From: Elysia crispata
Lineage: Eukaryota > Mollusca > Gastropoda > Plakobranchidae
Reading direction: 5' to 3'
Length of the DNA: 64,000 nt
NCBI GenBank assembly: GCA_033675545.1
Contig: JAWDGP010002436.1
Span: forward strand, 988,501 to 1,052,500
The notes under the pieces: model-generated
What the model was told of the DNA's origin: nothing
Database searches by the model: none
What the model saw: only the letters and a program-made list of their open reading frames with translations
Shown: piece after piece, positions 1-13,900 of the stretch
How positions within the stretch are numbered: the first letter of the stretch is position 1
How the letters are laid out: the number at the start of each line of letters is the position of its first letter
Position numbers and translations under genes: made by a program

Positions 1-1979
1 GTGTTTTTTCTAATCTATATATCAAACTTAAACAATAGTGGTCATAGATTAGATTAGTCAGTTGTAGTGTTGATTCAGTGTGGTTCTGTCTTGTCGCCTG
101 AAACAACTGGTCTGGCATGTTCCCATGATGATATATTTCATTCTTCCCATTTTTGGCAAATTCCTATCATTTAGGGTCAATTTTCATTTTCAATGCATGT
201 ATTCCAAATTTTGTTTGTGTGTCTGTTGATGTGTTGTTTAACATTGAAAGTGACAGCAGCCCTAATTTGCGTTTTTGAGATATAGGCCTAGGCCTAGATC
301 TAGAGTCTAGATCTAGATATAGATCGATATTTACCTTTTAACAACAAACCCTTTAATGTTAGAAACACATGAATTAAGTAAATCCGTGAAAATAATAAAA
401 ACCTCAGCCCATATCATTGAATTTCAGATTCCTTAAGCTGGTAAGGGGCCCTTGATTACACTTTCTCACGTTACTCTTAATTGGTACAAGATTGTTAATG
501 CAGTCACAATAGTTTTTATTATAGCAGGTTTTTGTGGTTCGATATTGTCAGGTCTTTGGAACCGGGCTGGCCGGAATAGTCATTTATGGTAGTATAATTT
601 GTATACCTTTAATTTGTGGTAGTAATTTTGGAGGGACTCCTTACCTGCGATCTTGACTCTTTTGGAAATCGTATTATTATTGTAGGATGGAGCAACAAAA
701 AAATTAAGCTGAGAGAGAGAGATGTGGGAAGGACTTCCAAATGAATGGGGTAACTCTATGTTCTTTGTTAACAAATTGAAGACTATTAAGCTGAGAACTC
801 TCTTGATTCAAATTTTCAACATGCCAATATTTGCCATTGAATTGGCGGTAATTTTGTACCTGTACACCTGCTCTCACCAGAGTGCTGTTTCCCTCTCCTG
901 TCGACCTTGACCTTGGCAAGAACTGTATTATAAGTGAAAGTTGACGCAATTACGCAACTTATTGAAGGCGGAATTTTATGGAATTTTAAAAAAATAAAAA
1001 GTAAAAAATGAGGGGGGGAAGCCCCCAACCCCCCCCCCCCCTCAAAAAAAAAAAAAAAGAAAATTACTAAAAAAGAGGAGAATGAAGCGACTTTCACCTA
1101 ATAATATGATCAAACCAAGTTCAAGATGAACCGGAAAGACAAGAAACAGCACAGAGTAAATAAAAAAAATAATACTAATAAATACAGCTCTTACCTTTAC
1201 TCCGTCTTGGCAACTTCAAACACCTCCATATCGCTATCTTCCTTCCTCTACTTCACTGTGTTTTTTCGTGACTAACACTAGATTTTCTACAGCGCTAATA
1301 CGCTGATCCTCACGGTAAGTGCAATTAGAAATGCAATGTGGACATTATTTCAGAAGGTAAAACACAATGAGATCGTAAAAATGATAATGACTTAGTGATG
1401 TTCTTATAAAATTCAGCAATAACTTGAAAATAATCTAAAGAGCACTTATCACAAGCAGCCATGAAGAAAATCAAGATCAAGATCAAAACACATTAGCTGG
1501 TAAGCCAAATGAGTACAGACAATGAAATGAGAAAAACAAAAGACGCCAAAGAAGTGTGCTTTTATTTGCGCATGCGCATGTGTAATTGTAACACGTTGCG
1601 CATGCGCAAAATGTAACTTTAAAGAAAGTAATAGGCATGCGCGAAAGACGGAAGTAATTAACATGCAAAAAGGCACCTACCTCGAGCAAATCAGAACGCC
1701 AAAGTAGGTCAAGAGATAAGAAATAATCCGACACGAAAAGTCATATATCTCAAAAACTATTTATTTGCTACGAATAAAACCTTCAAATTCGTATTCAGCA
1801 CATTGAAACTGAAAAACACCATTTCAATTGCTAATGCGAGACGGGTGTACAGATAAAAAAATACCGAATTGGCTACTGGGTGATAAATTATGCCTTCTAA
1901 ATCGCTATTTCCATTAGTTTTTTTGTTAAATGCTTTAAATTATCCTTTAAATTTTTATACATAACGTTTTCTGTTTCAG
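1..1979. other. Upstream or first-intron region of PTBP copy 1, no gene recognised
   Basis: No coding exon could be supported. The region holds a CTAGATCT-type palindromic tract (about 283-328), a G-run/C-run hairpin followed by poly(A) (about 1010-1060), and the NRF1/ETS cluster near 1.6 kb. In copy 2 the first coding exon is 2.07 kb upstream of the equivalent exon, so the copy 1 start exon may be just outside the window. Confidence 0.6.
1567..1655. promoter_or_regulatory. NRF1-type palindromes plus an ETS-type site
   Basis: Two perfect TGCGCATGCGCA palindromes (1567-1578 and 1597-1608) match the NRF1 consensus. A half-site GCATGCGCG starts at 1635, and CGGAAGT (ETS/GABP type) is at 1649-1655. 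This combination typifies housekeeping promoters close to a transcription start. It lies about 330 nt before the first visible PTBP exon, so it may be an alternative promoter for copy 1 or the promoter of a leftward transcript. No first exon could be assigned. Confidence 0.5.
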
Positions 1980-4900
1980 TGAATTTTTTTCATCATCTGG
2001 AATGAAGGTATGTACAGACTTGATTTTGAATTGTTTTATTTAATGAACTTCAGGGCATGTATACTCATACTCAGTGCTGTAAAAGCTTTTTTTTTTTTTG
2101 AGAGAGGGGGGGGGAAAGGAGAGAAACTGTCCACAATTTGATCATCCTATAGTGATCTGTAAATTTCAGAATTGATTACAGAATGTCCCGAATGTGTAGG
2201 ATTGTGAGAGATTAGCATGCTTTTTAAATTATTTAATGTAGTGTCTGTTGAAGTCACAGAGATAGAAAACAGGTCAAAATGATTTATAACACATGGATTA
2301 AAAAATATATCCGCACAGAAATGAGAAATATTCTGGCGTGTTCATGTTAGTGGGATAAAAGGTAATTGGTCAGAGCAATAAGTTATTTAAAGGGAAAATA
2401 AGCTGGCTGGTTAAAAGGCTAAAAAAAAAAAATAATAAAAGAGGAGATAGAAAGTGCTCACTTCAATGAAGCTATATTTTAATTGCCAAAAGAAATGCGA
2501 TGAGGAAGGATGTGTGAGTATAAACTGATTAACAGAGGCATTTCCTCCTTTGCTAAATTAAAGGTGGACTGGTCATGAAATAGTTATGAAAATACTGTGA
2601 AAGAATAGCTTCTGTGTGTTTGCTAAGTGCAAATAGTAGCCTGAGGCCATTTTTGCAAATGTTAGGAGTAGGGCATTATATAAATGTGGTTTTTTTTTTT
2701 ACTCAAAATTTTAATTAAAATTTGTTTACTTTAAGAGAGGACCTGATGATATGCAAGTGAAGGACGGCATGGGAGATGCAAACGATGCCAAGAAGGTAAC
2801 AACAATCTTTGATATGTTGATGTTTGTTTTTTTATTCATTAAGTTTTGTAAGGGAAGAGACAATATCAAAAAATGTTTTGTAGTCATCTTTGACATCATC
2901 ACAGCTCTGCTTGATTTCTTGCCTTGGCTAATTTGGAATGTTTGTAGAGTGATATCATGTACCATTAATTCACTGTTGAAAATCATAATGCCTTATTTTT
3001 AAGTATAATCCATCCATGGCCTACCTCAACTATTTTTTTAAAAATTATGAATAGGTCGGGCATTTTTGAAGATGGAACATTACTAAATAGAACAAAAAGA
3101 AGAATGTGCCGTTGGGAGTATTCAACCTTTATAATCTGTTCCAATTTATTAAACAGGTACATGGTTGTCTTTACTGAAAAAAAGCTAATTCTTTACATTT
3201 CGGAAAGATCCTCCTGAACGCCTGTTGAATGGCTATACAAAAAGTATCGAGATGTGCCCTGCCTTGATGGAATTCCAATTATTTGTTGTTCAATGTTTAA
3301 AAGGATCTGACAATACATTGGAGTTTTACCAAATAAGCTTTTCTTTGGGACGTAATTTTATTAATGCAAGAAAGACAGGACCTGAGCTTTTTATCAATAT
3401 ATAGGGGCTGTTAACTTAGGCATATTAGTAAATTTGAAAAAAAAAAACAAAAAAAAACAAAAAAACTTGGCATGTCTGTACTTATCTTGTGGCTTAGGCA
3501 TTAACAAAGTATTTGTATTTCTTGAGCCACAATTTCTCATCCCATGTTCATTAACTTTTGCCTTAGTTAAGTTACTATTACTAGCCTTTTTGTTGAGGAG
3601 ATTAATTGATGATGCTGACTTGTTAAATTATCCAGGCCAAATTTGATAATGGTGGCAACCCCCCATCAAGGGTAGTTCACATCAGGAGCCTGCCCAATGA
3701 TGCTGCCGAAACAGATGTAGTACAGCTTGGAATGCCTTTTGGAAAAATGACAAATGTGCTGGTCCTGAAACAGAAGAATCAGGTGAGTTTTTTTTTTTTT
3801 TTTAAACTTATTTTAATGAACTCTTAATCATTTTATCTCTCTCTCTCTCTGGTCATCAATTCATTGCTCAGTTTTGAGTTTAGAAGAAGCATTTGCACAT
3901 GACTTCCTTGGCATTTGTCAAAAGTAGCATTTGTTTTTATATGGATGACTAGTTTTGAGTTCATCAGTTCATATTATTCCAAGCAGGAAAGCATTCAAAA
4001 GTAAACTCAACATAGCTAGTGGAAAGCCTTTTACAAAACATTTTGCCTTTCCTTAGTTTAAAATAGCCAAACTTATGTCCATGGTTAAAAGTGAAGAGCA
4101 CATGTGGGAGGAGAGAGCATTGACTGGAACTTAATGATATACTTGATACATTAACACCAAAATACAAATCTTAAAAAAATTTCTTTCTCATTCATCAATT
4201 ATATCACAATGACATTGGAAACAGCATTCATTAATAGATTAGACCTGCATGCGCGCCGACAATTGTCGGATTTCCGACAATCACAGCAGGTCAGCAAATT
4301 TTTACGGCCAAAACTCCAGTAACATCAAATTGTCGGCGTGTCAGCAATCCACCACTCTAACAGCGGCTAGCAGTTAAAACGCCGACAGTCGCTCCTCAAA
4401 ACTGCCGACAATTATCGGCACATTCAGTCCCACTGCCGACAATATTGTCGGCACTTTATTTGTAGCTCGCTCGCGTATCATCGGGGAACTCCTGTATGAA
4501 AGAAGCTCCCCACTGTCAGAAAACCAAGAATGTATGGAGTCCTAATTTAAATCGAGCACGCGCACTGTTGCAGTTCGACCTCCCGTGTTTTCGCTCTTTG
4601 TTTCTCGTGGTTTCGCTCGGGCGGCTACACAATCCACATTGATTTAACTTTAGTTTACTCGAAGTCTGATTCGTTTGTTCATTCGAAAGCAATTTTGGAA
4701 TTCGCTTTCTGAAATTTCTGGATTTATCGTCGTGTGGATCTATTTGAAACAATATTATGTCTATTCTACTGTGTAGATCTAGATCTACCTCCTTTTACAT
4801 TTATCATGCCTGAACATTTCTTAGACCGCTCATCGGATCTGAAGGTAGTGGAGAGTGGTGTTCGAAATAAGTTCAAATGGACTTGGTTGGAAGAAAATGA

Positions 4901-7900
4901 CGTCAACAACGATTTTCTTTCGGAGTACGTGAGGAAGCTAGCACAACCAGGTGTTGCATTTTGTATTTATTGCCAACAACGTTTGGATTACGGTGGCAGG
5001 GGAAAATCATTCATAAAGAGACATTCTGAAAGTGCGTCACACAAGAGAAAAAGAAATGCGGAAAAAAACAACCCAGTCGTTACCAGCTGTTTTTCAAGCA
5101 ACTGCTAGTCTCGAGAGAGGAGAAACTCCGGCCATTTTGAATCCTCTTCCTTATGGTGTTGCTACCAATGTGACGGACTCTCTAGCTTTCCATCTGTGGA
5201 GAAGGTTGTAACAGCATGCCTCTCAATCTTTACAGGACCTCGTGTAGAGCAATCATTCTCCTTGATGAACACAATAATAAATATACAAAGGACTTCATCT
5301 CTCAACATCAGCACTTATGAAGCCATCCTTTGCGTCAAATACCATCTGTTGGCACTCAAGACGAATTCAATCAAATTGTATGCCAGAACAGATGCCATCT
5401 TTTCTCCAGTAGATGCTTCTATTGCCTGGCATCTTCAAACTGCATATACCAGGTACAAGAAGAATCTAAACACCAGGAAGAAGGAGATGGAAGAGAGGGA
5501 CCAGCAGATTGGATGCAAGAGGAAAGCCAGTGCTGAGACAGAGGCCTGTCCTTCCTTCAAGCTTCAAAGGACTGCTTAGTGGCTATTGGCCATTGAGCAT
5601 GGGGTAAGTGACTTTTTTTTATTTTGAGACCGAGTCAAGATCCGGCATTGTGATGGGTGCGAAAAAGTTCAGACAAGTTGGTTAGGGCTCACATGCAGGT
5701 CTAATAGATGAATAAAAATTCCTACTCTATTTTATTCCAATATAGTAAGAAGGTACTTTTCATAACTAGTGAAGGAAACAAAAATGTCAGCTCACCATTA
5801 TAGTAATATAGAGAGCCTGTGGAAAGATTAGGCATCTTTAGGTTTAAACTTAAAAAAAAAATTGGGTAGACCCAACACTAATATTAGTTATAAATTTATA
5901 AATAGAGGGAGTAGAATTTTCCATAAATGAACGGAATTTCGTATATTTTGAACATTCATGTGATCCTGTAAGGTTGAGCGTATTTAAAATTAATTTTTAC
6001 AGAAAAAAGAAATTGTGTAAATTTTATTCTACGAGTACAATGTTGTCCGTTATCAACCTTTGCGAAAGTATATAACTGGACGATATATTAAATATTTATC
6101 ATGTATTACTTATTATTTATATTTTGAAATCAAATATGGAGATTTGTATTGTCGTTGAAACCACCCAAGATATCAGTGCCGTTGAGTTTTTTTACTTTCA
6201 TGTACATTCGTCCAACAAATTTCGTTCTTCCATCTTCACATCCAGACCTAGCCCTTATTTTCAACAAACAAAGGATCGTTCTTATTTTCATCTGATAAAA
6301 GCTAATGCATCCCTTTTACCGGGAAAGGGATGGGGGAGGCACGGGGGGTCAAGATAGTCGAGTAGGCCAAGGGATACATGTTTTGAGATCGATGAGAAAT
6401 CCGAACTGGAGCTAGATTTAGGGTAAATGTAGATTTAGATCGTGTAATTAAAAGGGGGAGTGACATGTTGCTGGACACCCTCAGTAAGAGTAAATGAAGT
6501 GATTTATTGGAATTGAATAATTATGTGTTTAGGTGTGTGTGTGTGTGTGTGGAGTGGGGGGGGGGGGTAAAAAAGTTCAGGCAAAATATTCAGACTTAGG
6601 TGGCATCTCTGGTTTTTGTTTAAAAAATTTGTGCCAGATCTTGCAATTAGAAGAGCAATGGTCAGAGGACATCCCTATAAGTTTTTTGCTGTTAAATGCT
6701 TAAAGTTTGTTTTTTAGTGATACATTTATAGCTCTCACTTTCAATATTCAGTTAAAAGTTCATCAAAGTCTGATCAATCTCTTAAATTCTTCGAACAGCA
6801 GGCAAAGAAGAATCTAGATTAGACCTGTAGAGAATACATAAAATATATACTAGACTATAACTATTGTCTTTTGAGACAAGGCAGCTGGCGAACTCTTTAT
6901 TAAGGTGATGATTATAGAACTGAACACATGCTCCACCATTTTCTCCATTTAAAATTTGCAAGACATTTAATTCAGTATATAACATATAATTGTTCTAAGC
7001 CTTAGGAAATCCAATTTTAAAAGGTTTTCAAAGTATTACATACTTTAAGAGGTAAAACACAACAGTACCTGTTTTTTTTCCATATCTGGGTAGTTTCTAT
7101 TTTCCAATGTTATTTTAGCGTTTGGAGTACCTGCATGGGATAATCTCTACCCGGCATAGTTTGTCTTTCCCCTTAAACTTTAAATAAGCATGAGATTTTT
7201 TTCATGTTCATTATTAGATACTCCAAAAGTCTTAAGCATGTTCGCAATGTCCAGTTAAATAAGCATGAGATTTTTTCATGATCATTATTAGATACTACAA
7301 AAGTCTTAAGCTTGTTCGCAATGTCCAGTTCAGGGAAGATTGGTTCATTGACAATGATTTGATCAGACATTTTTCAATATAGACATCTATCTTTATTTGT
7401 GAGAGAGCCCTCAAAGGCACACCTTTTTATTTCAGGCTTTCCTGGAGTTTGCAGATGAAACTAATGCTGTTAATATGGTATCTTACTACAAAACAAATCC
7501 AGCCCAAGTACGCCTGAAGTCTTGTTATGTTCAATTTTCAACTCACAAAGAACTTAAGACAGATGTAACAAATGTTCAGGTAAGTGAATAACATAGTATT
7601 ATTTTGTTTGGTGGTTTGTAAGGGGATATAGATATGAATGCCTTTTGCTTATGACAAAAAATGTGATAATGATTGAGTAGTGGTACTTAGTAGCAATGCC
7701 AATCGCTGCTCGCAGGCTAGACAACTCCAGCATAAATTCAAGGCTCAGCGGCCGGTAGACCTAAGCAAAAAAAAAACAAAACGGACAGCAAGAAAGCTCT
7801 GGCCACTGTTTTCTAATTATAACTGCAGCGTCATTTTATGATTCATTTAGATGAAACTTGGTGTGCAATCAGTAAAGATGTTCTACACTAATGTGGTGAA

Positions 7901-10900
7901 ACAGTATCATTGGCCTTATGGAAGTGTTGTTTCTGAAGGATTTTTTTCTTTTCATTCACCGCTCTCTAAAACTATTAGGACTGCGCATTTCGTCTTTGGA
8001 TAGATAATTTTTTAACATTTCTCGTACCATTTTAACTCATTTATATTAGTTTTTGTCCACATATTTTCTTGTATTCGACTTAGAAAGACACTCTCCATTT
8101 CACAATAGTGACATTTGGAATTCTAGACGATCAGGCCTGCTTAGCCTACGGGGTAGCGCACAAGCTGGCATTTGGTTTGCAACGTCTTATGACGAAGACC
8201 GCTTCTCTCATAGATGGAGAGCATGTGAACTGGGTTAGACAAGTTCATCTCATTAGATTCTCAATAGTTTAATAGTGATTTGCAAAGGGGTGTTGAGGGT
8301 AGATCTTCGTAAATGAAATAAATAATGATCTGATTTTAAAACATGAAAATGTTGCATAAACATAAATTATCCATTCTATTTTCAATAATTTTCTATTTAA
8401 AAAAACGGCTTTTATTCAAAGCACTTGGAGTAGTATGTTGACTTAACTTTGTAGTATTCAGTTTTATCATCTATTACCGCGTTTACTAATGGGGACTGTT
8501 CTCGCTTTCAAAACGAATAGACTGTTTTCTTTTAAGAAAAAAGAAATAAAGAGTGCAGAGATGCCACTTTTCCGTCAATGGCCTGAAATACGTCAATTTT
8601 AAAATTTCCGCCATTTGCATGTAGATGTTTCGGGGGGGGGGGGGGGGTCAGGCAAAATTTTCAGACTTGGGTGGCGTCTCTGAGAGTGGCACAATTGCAG
8701 TTGCCTGTAGACACATGAAGATAACATCTTATCTGCAAAGTTAACTTGTATTTAATTGGCGTTTTCTAACTTTTCATGTGAGCTAGATCTAGATCTAGCA
8801 CCTGGTTACGGAGAGGTTGGGCTCTGACAAACCCTGTTAAATGTAAAATATGATATTGTACTCAAAATGATGAACTCGCTTAGACTGAGGTGATTTTGTG
8901 AGGCACTACACCTTAGTTACTATTCTAATTAGGTACATGTAGGCCAAACAGTCCTAGGATAAGAAAAGATCAATGAACATTGTATTTCTATCTGATGCAA
9001 GCTGCTATGGATTTTCTCCTTTTTTTTTTAAAGATCCTCTTGTAGAATAATATGGATGCCCTGATTCCATCACCATTCCTATATGTGCAAGGATGTCTCT
9101 AGACTACCCACTGGGGTTTCAGTACAATGGCTGAAGGATTTCGGTTGTAAATTATGGCACTTTTTTTTCTGTGTAGAACGGAAGATAATTTATATGCCAT
9201 CAGCATAATTTATGCATATTCTTAACATGCTAGTTGTAAAAAATTAAGAAACAAAATAAAAATACAACTTAACCACCCTGATTGATACTTATGATAGGGA
9301 GATTTTGGAGGTTGTAACTTCCAAAATTACTTTAGAAAAAAAAAAAAGGATGAAGCGGTAATTTATGCCAATTTATGCATAGATTTACTGCAGTATATGA
9401 ATATTTTGTTTTTACAAAGTAAGAAACTAAATGATTTTATACTTCTGCCTGCAAAATTTTGTGGAAATATCTTGGTAAATATAGGCAATTTGCAAAAAGT
9501 AACCCTCAGAAACAAAATTTTCATAATTATCTCTGACAAATTAGGATTCTACATTAGAGAATACACATATATGTCAAATTTCATGGAATTATATTGCTAA
9601 ATAAATAAATTTGGAGGTTTTAACTTTCTTCACAACCAAAAAAGCTCTCCTTCAGCCTTTACACATTTTTGGGTTACTTAAATTCTCATAACTTTTTTTT
9701 CTGGACCGATTTTCAAAATTTAAAGTTTTCTTCTTCTGAGAGCAAGCTTTATAGCTTCCAATCATTAGTAGGTAAATATTAGAGCTTTGAAATTTTATTG
9801 GCATATGAAGCATTTGGTTCTGATGACACCTAATGCCACCTTTAGGACAGTCTATCAAGCAAGCCTACATTTCAAATAGTGTTCTTGATTGTGCTTAAAT
9901 TTGTAAGCAAAAATATTGGCAATGTCAGCTTTTTTCAGTTGAGTACTATATTTGCTTTATAAGTAAAGAGATATCAAGGTGAAAATTTTGTGTATTTTAT
10001 GATTTTATCAGAACACAAATGCACAGGCCGCTCTTCAGGCAGCCCAAGGCCTTTTGGGAACTGGAAATGGAAGTGCCAGTGGAGTTTCAGTTGAACAGAC
10101 AAGCATTCTGCGTGTAATTGTAGACAATGTGTTGTATCCTGTTACCTTGGAAGTCTTACATCAGGTCAGTGAATTTCAAGTTGAATATTGGCCAAGTTTT
10201 GAATTATGCTTTTAAGCTGCTAACTTTATGGATAAGATCTGCTAAATTCATTTCAATTTTTAAGAGAAAAAAATAGATAAATGTAATGCAATCATTGAAC
10301 AAGACTATAAGTGGATTTGAGACTGGCAAAATGTCTAAGCTTACTTCAATAAAAAAAATTCATGTCTTCCTTATCGTGTAACTGCTCTTTCTAAAAGCCT
10401 TACAATTTCATAGAAATAAACCATGGCATGTAATATGGCTTGGCTTTTTGTCAGAGGCAGCAATTACATGCCTTTTCAAACAATTGTTTTGTATTGCACA
10501 GCAATTAATTATTATTACAGATTTTTCTCTGAAATAGTAATTATTACCAACACTTGATACTTGTTACATATAAATAACATAAGCAATTCATGAATGATAT
10601 AGAAAAAGGAGGTCTCATTAAAATGTCATTTTACACATAATTTTCGAGGGAAAATCATAAATAAGAGAGAAATGACTTTTTGTCACAGCCTCCTATTTTA
10701 CTGAAAAAAATTTTCATGGAACATGAAAAAATTTTGTTTTCTTTTATAGCTTTTTTCCAGATATGGCAAGATTTTGAAGATAATTACTTTCACAAAAAAC
10801 AGTAAGTATCCCTAATTGTCTACTGTTTAATGGGTTTAATGTTGAATAAGGACTCATGGGGAGTTGAGTTTTTATTTTATTTTTGAGACCGACAGACAGT

Positions 10901-13900
10901 CTTTGTGAAAGGATTTGTCTGGACGATTTACTTAACAATATCAACTGTGGTATCGAAATTGATTTTGCAGTTCAAATCATCCAGAATATTGATTCTGCTG
11001 AGTTCACTCTTTCATCTATTTGTCTGCATTTCATCATTTTCTCCACATAAACATCCAGACTGTCTTTATTTCCAGCGAAGTATTATTTGTATTACCTCCT
11101 AGTATATACTACAGGACAGCTCTTTTTTTATCTAGATATTGACAATAATCAAGATCAATTGAGAAATCCTAAATTTATAGAGCTGGAGTATATTAAGCTC
11201 ACATGATATGGGACTATAATTTAAACCTTTTCGATTTTTATGGGTGAAATTAGACCTAGGGCACGGTTGTTAAAAGAGACCAAAAAGCGGCAACTAAGTT
11301 TGCTTCCAGGCCCTACCTCAGATGCCTGCAGTTAGTGGGCGGATCGGTGATTAATCACTTGTCAGGCAGACTACAACTGTGTGCCTGTGCGTGACGGTGC
11401 ACTGCTGTTAAATGTAATATTGAGATTTTTTTACTTGTTTTTGCATCGCAATAGACCTGGCCTGATGAACACAAAGTATATCAAACATATAATCATTTTA
11501 CAGCTGAAATTGTCCTGACTACAACGCTGTATTTTTTATCTCTCAATTATAATGTGTTTACATGGTGCAGGTGAATAATCTTCATACTCCTAGTAAAAGA
11601 ACTGAAAAAAGTCACGATTTTCATACACCTCAGTTTAATAGGAATATTTCAAAAGTGAAACAATTTTATCGCTTAAAATTTGTTTCCCGATGTTTGAAAG
11701 ATTAATATAATGAACTTCTGGAAGTTTCAAGTGCGAAGAGTTTTTCAGTGATTTTATATGATTTTTTAAAATAATTCCACACGTTTGGGTCTGCACAAAT
11801 TACCCACAAATAACACTGCATTAAAGATCTACCTTATCAGCCAGGAACCAAAACTGTTGAACATGGACAGCACTCACAATCTGAACGAAATCGAAAGTTG
11901 CATGAAGTTTTCAGACCTTGTGGTTATAAATCGTTAAGTAGCAAATAGAGGAAACAATCAAAAGTTTCTCTGTGCGGACTTTTGATGTTCACAATCATTT
12001 CCGGTAACAAAATAAAAAAAATAAAAGGTTTTTACAATATGCTATTAATATTCTCACGTAATTAAACTCGAAGCACTTAGGCGTCAGAGGATTTAAGTTA
12101 TAAAAGCTTGAAAGTATTACAGAGAGACAGAGCTCTTAGCACAGGCCCCGCCGATTGAAGTACGGAAGGCAAAGTAAACATATGACTTACTTGTAAAGTA
12201 AGACAATGCGCAACCCTACATAAGTTTCATTTATTTCTTAGTGCGTGTTTACAACTTTGTTAATAGCTAAGATCAGGTCTCTCTCATATATATTGACGCT
12301 CTACAGTTTGAACTACGATGTTCTATCATTTAGGTTTATTTTATATCAAAATGCAGTACCAGCGTTGTAAGAAATGGACTATCATAACTCAAACTCGCAT
12401 AACTTGGAAATGGAGAACTTTTCACTTATGCCCTTTGGTGGGTGTTAGCTTCAATGTATATGTATATATGAAAAGCTGTGAAAATTTCATGCCCAAAAAC
12501 TGTTTCACTTTTTGATAAATGTCCCGCCAAACACGTCACCACTTAATGATTGTTCCAAATTCATGTTCAACGCTCAATAACTGCATCAATCAAATGAAAA
12601 TTAGGGGAAAAATTATATCCTCGTATCGTTTAAATATAGATGTAACAAATCATATGACTTTAGTAGTTCTTCCTTTCATGTATAAGCTTATATTCTCCAT
12701 TGTTTTGGTGTGATAATTAGATCTAAAAACTAAAGTTTTTAGGGGGATCCCTGTTAATGTTCCGACAGTATGGTTGACCTCATGACTCGATCGGGTTACA
12801 GGCTGCTTTATGGGTGCGGCAGGCAAACTAAGATGCTGCTCTTTAACAGACGTGAGGGCCTCGGGTTTATCACTGCCCAAACCGGCAGTGCTTAAAAACC
12901 CTTCTTACGGTTCAAGCCGACCGAACTCAGCCTTGCAAAACTTGTTGAATACACCTCCGTATATTATCTTTTTCTGTTGATAGCTTAATGAACATTCATA
13001 AAAAAATCAGAAAGACATTATTAAAGTGTATGCCACATAGATGAAAACAGCAAAATAAAGCCATTCATTCAGATTTTTGACAGAACCACTCAGATTTTTT
13101 TTTTCCTGGAGTGTGACAGGTCTATGTTGAGCATGTCAAATTTTTCAAGGCCCTCTGTAAATCAATAAGCACATTGTGATCTAAATCTTAAAGACCTTTA
13201 AATGTAAAAGCCTGGGATGAGAGGAATTATCCGCAAAATGAGATTTTGCATTGCAGATTAATGTGAGACAGATGTAAATATAAATCAGGGAAGAGAATTT
13301 TTCGTAAATTCTGAGATCCTCCTTAAATCCTGTCCTTGTGCAAGACGGAAAATGAGGTTCATACCTGCCTAGTATTACGGAAAATCCGTGATCATTACGG
13401 AAAACCAGTTTCAATTACGGAATTACGGAAACTTGTTATTACGGTTTTTGCATAGTAGGCGAGTACAGCTGAACAAAGTTATAGGAAAAAAAAAAACAAC
13501 AAAAAATAGAATTCTCGTCTCTTGCGCGGGGCACGTTTTATGAAGGGGACTAGGCCTACATCGGAGATCGCTGGCGCGCGCTATGCCTTGCAAATTATGC
13601 AGTGCGATATGGTATCGCGGAGGACCATGATCGCCATGCAGATCTAATTTCGTCTCTTATGCATGGGCAAACTCAACTGATTTTGGTGAACGCAGTCTTG
13701 AGCATCCGGTGTTCTTGAAACTTAGGAGACATGCGAAATGTGGAGTTTTACTAGATATTTGTCATAGGCCGTCACAAAAACTTGGGCTAGAAAGGTAGAC
13801 TGGAAGTGGAAGGTTGGACTAGAACATTTTTGAGCAGGGAATGATAGGGGAGTACAGTATGTCTAGGCCTCGACGCCTTACCTGATTGCCAGCTTAGCAT

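Larger units (their letters stand above)
4241..5702 (+). mobile_element. Internally deleted hAT-like DNA transposon
   Basis: Terminal inverted repeats are attagacctgcatg (4238-4251) and catgcaggtctaat (5692-5705), a perfect 14-bp pair. The element is flanked by aatagatt (4233-4240) and aatagatg (5703-5710), a 7/8 match to the 8-bp target duplication expected of hAT elements. Inside, on the + strand, are the two ends of a transposase with the middle missing: a BED-type zinc finger and a C-terminal dimerisation region. About 200 bp at the left end holds a cluster of GCCGACAAT motifs. It sits in the copy 1 intron between the RRM1 exons. It cannot be autonomous as it stands. Confidence 0.8.
3636..7579 (+). 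other. RRM1 of PTBP copy 1 (two exons)
   Basis: Exon 3636-3782 encodes the linker and the first half of RRM1 ([20 protein letters not shown], then [18 protein letters not shown]). Exon 7436-7579 encodes the second half ([20 protein letters not shown], then [15 protein letters not shown]). The split after KNQ is where vertebrate PTBP1 splits. Human PTBP1 reads VIHIRKLPIDVTEGEVISLG and YIQFSNHKELKTD at the same places, so order and spacing are conserved. The 3.65-kb intron between them holds the hAT-like element and other repeats. Confidence 0.93.

Noticed and set aside
740-752. ATGGG followed by a GTAACT donor as a possible first coding exon of PTBP copy 1
   Set aside because: The phase would fit, but it lacks the MEG/MDG signature and any other support. 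A five-base coding match is expected by chance.
1240-1314. A good donor (CACG followed by GTAAGT) suggesting a 5'UTR exon
   Set aside because: It could join the exon at 1980, but there is no acceptor, start site or conservation evidence, and it lies upstream of the NRF1-type promoter candidate.
2726-3002. Overlapping frames on both strands around the second PTBP exon
   Set aside because: Only the 60-nt segment 2736-2795 matches copy 2 and is bounded by splice sites. The rest is intron.
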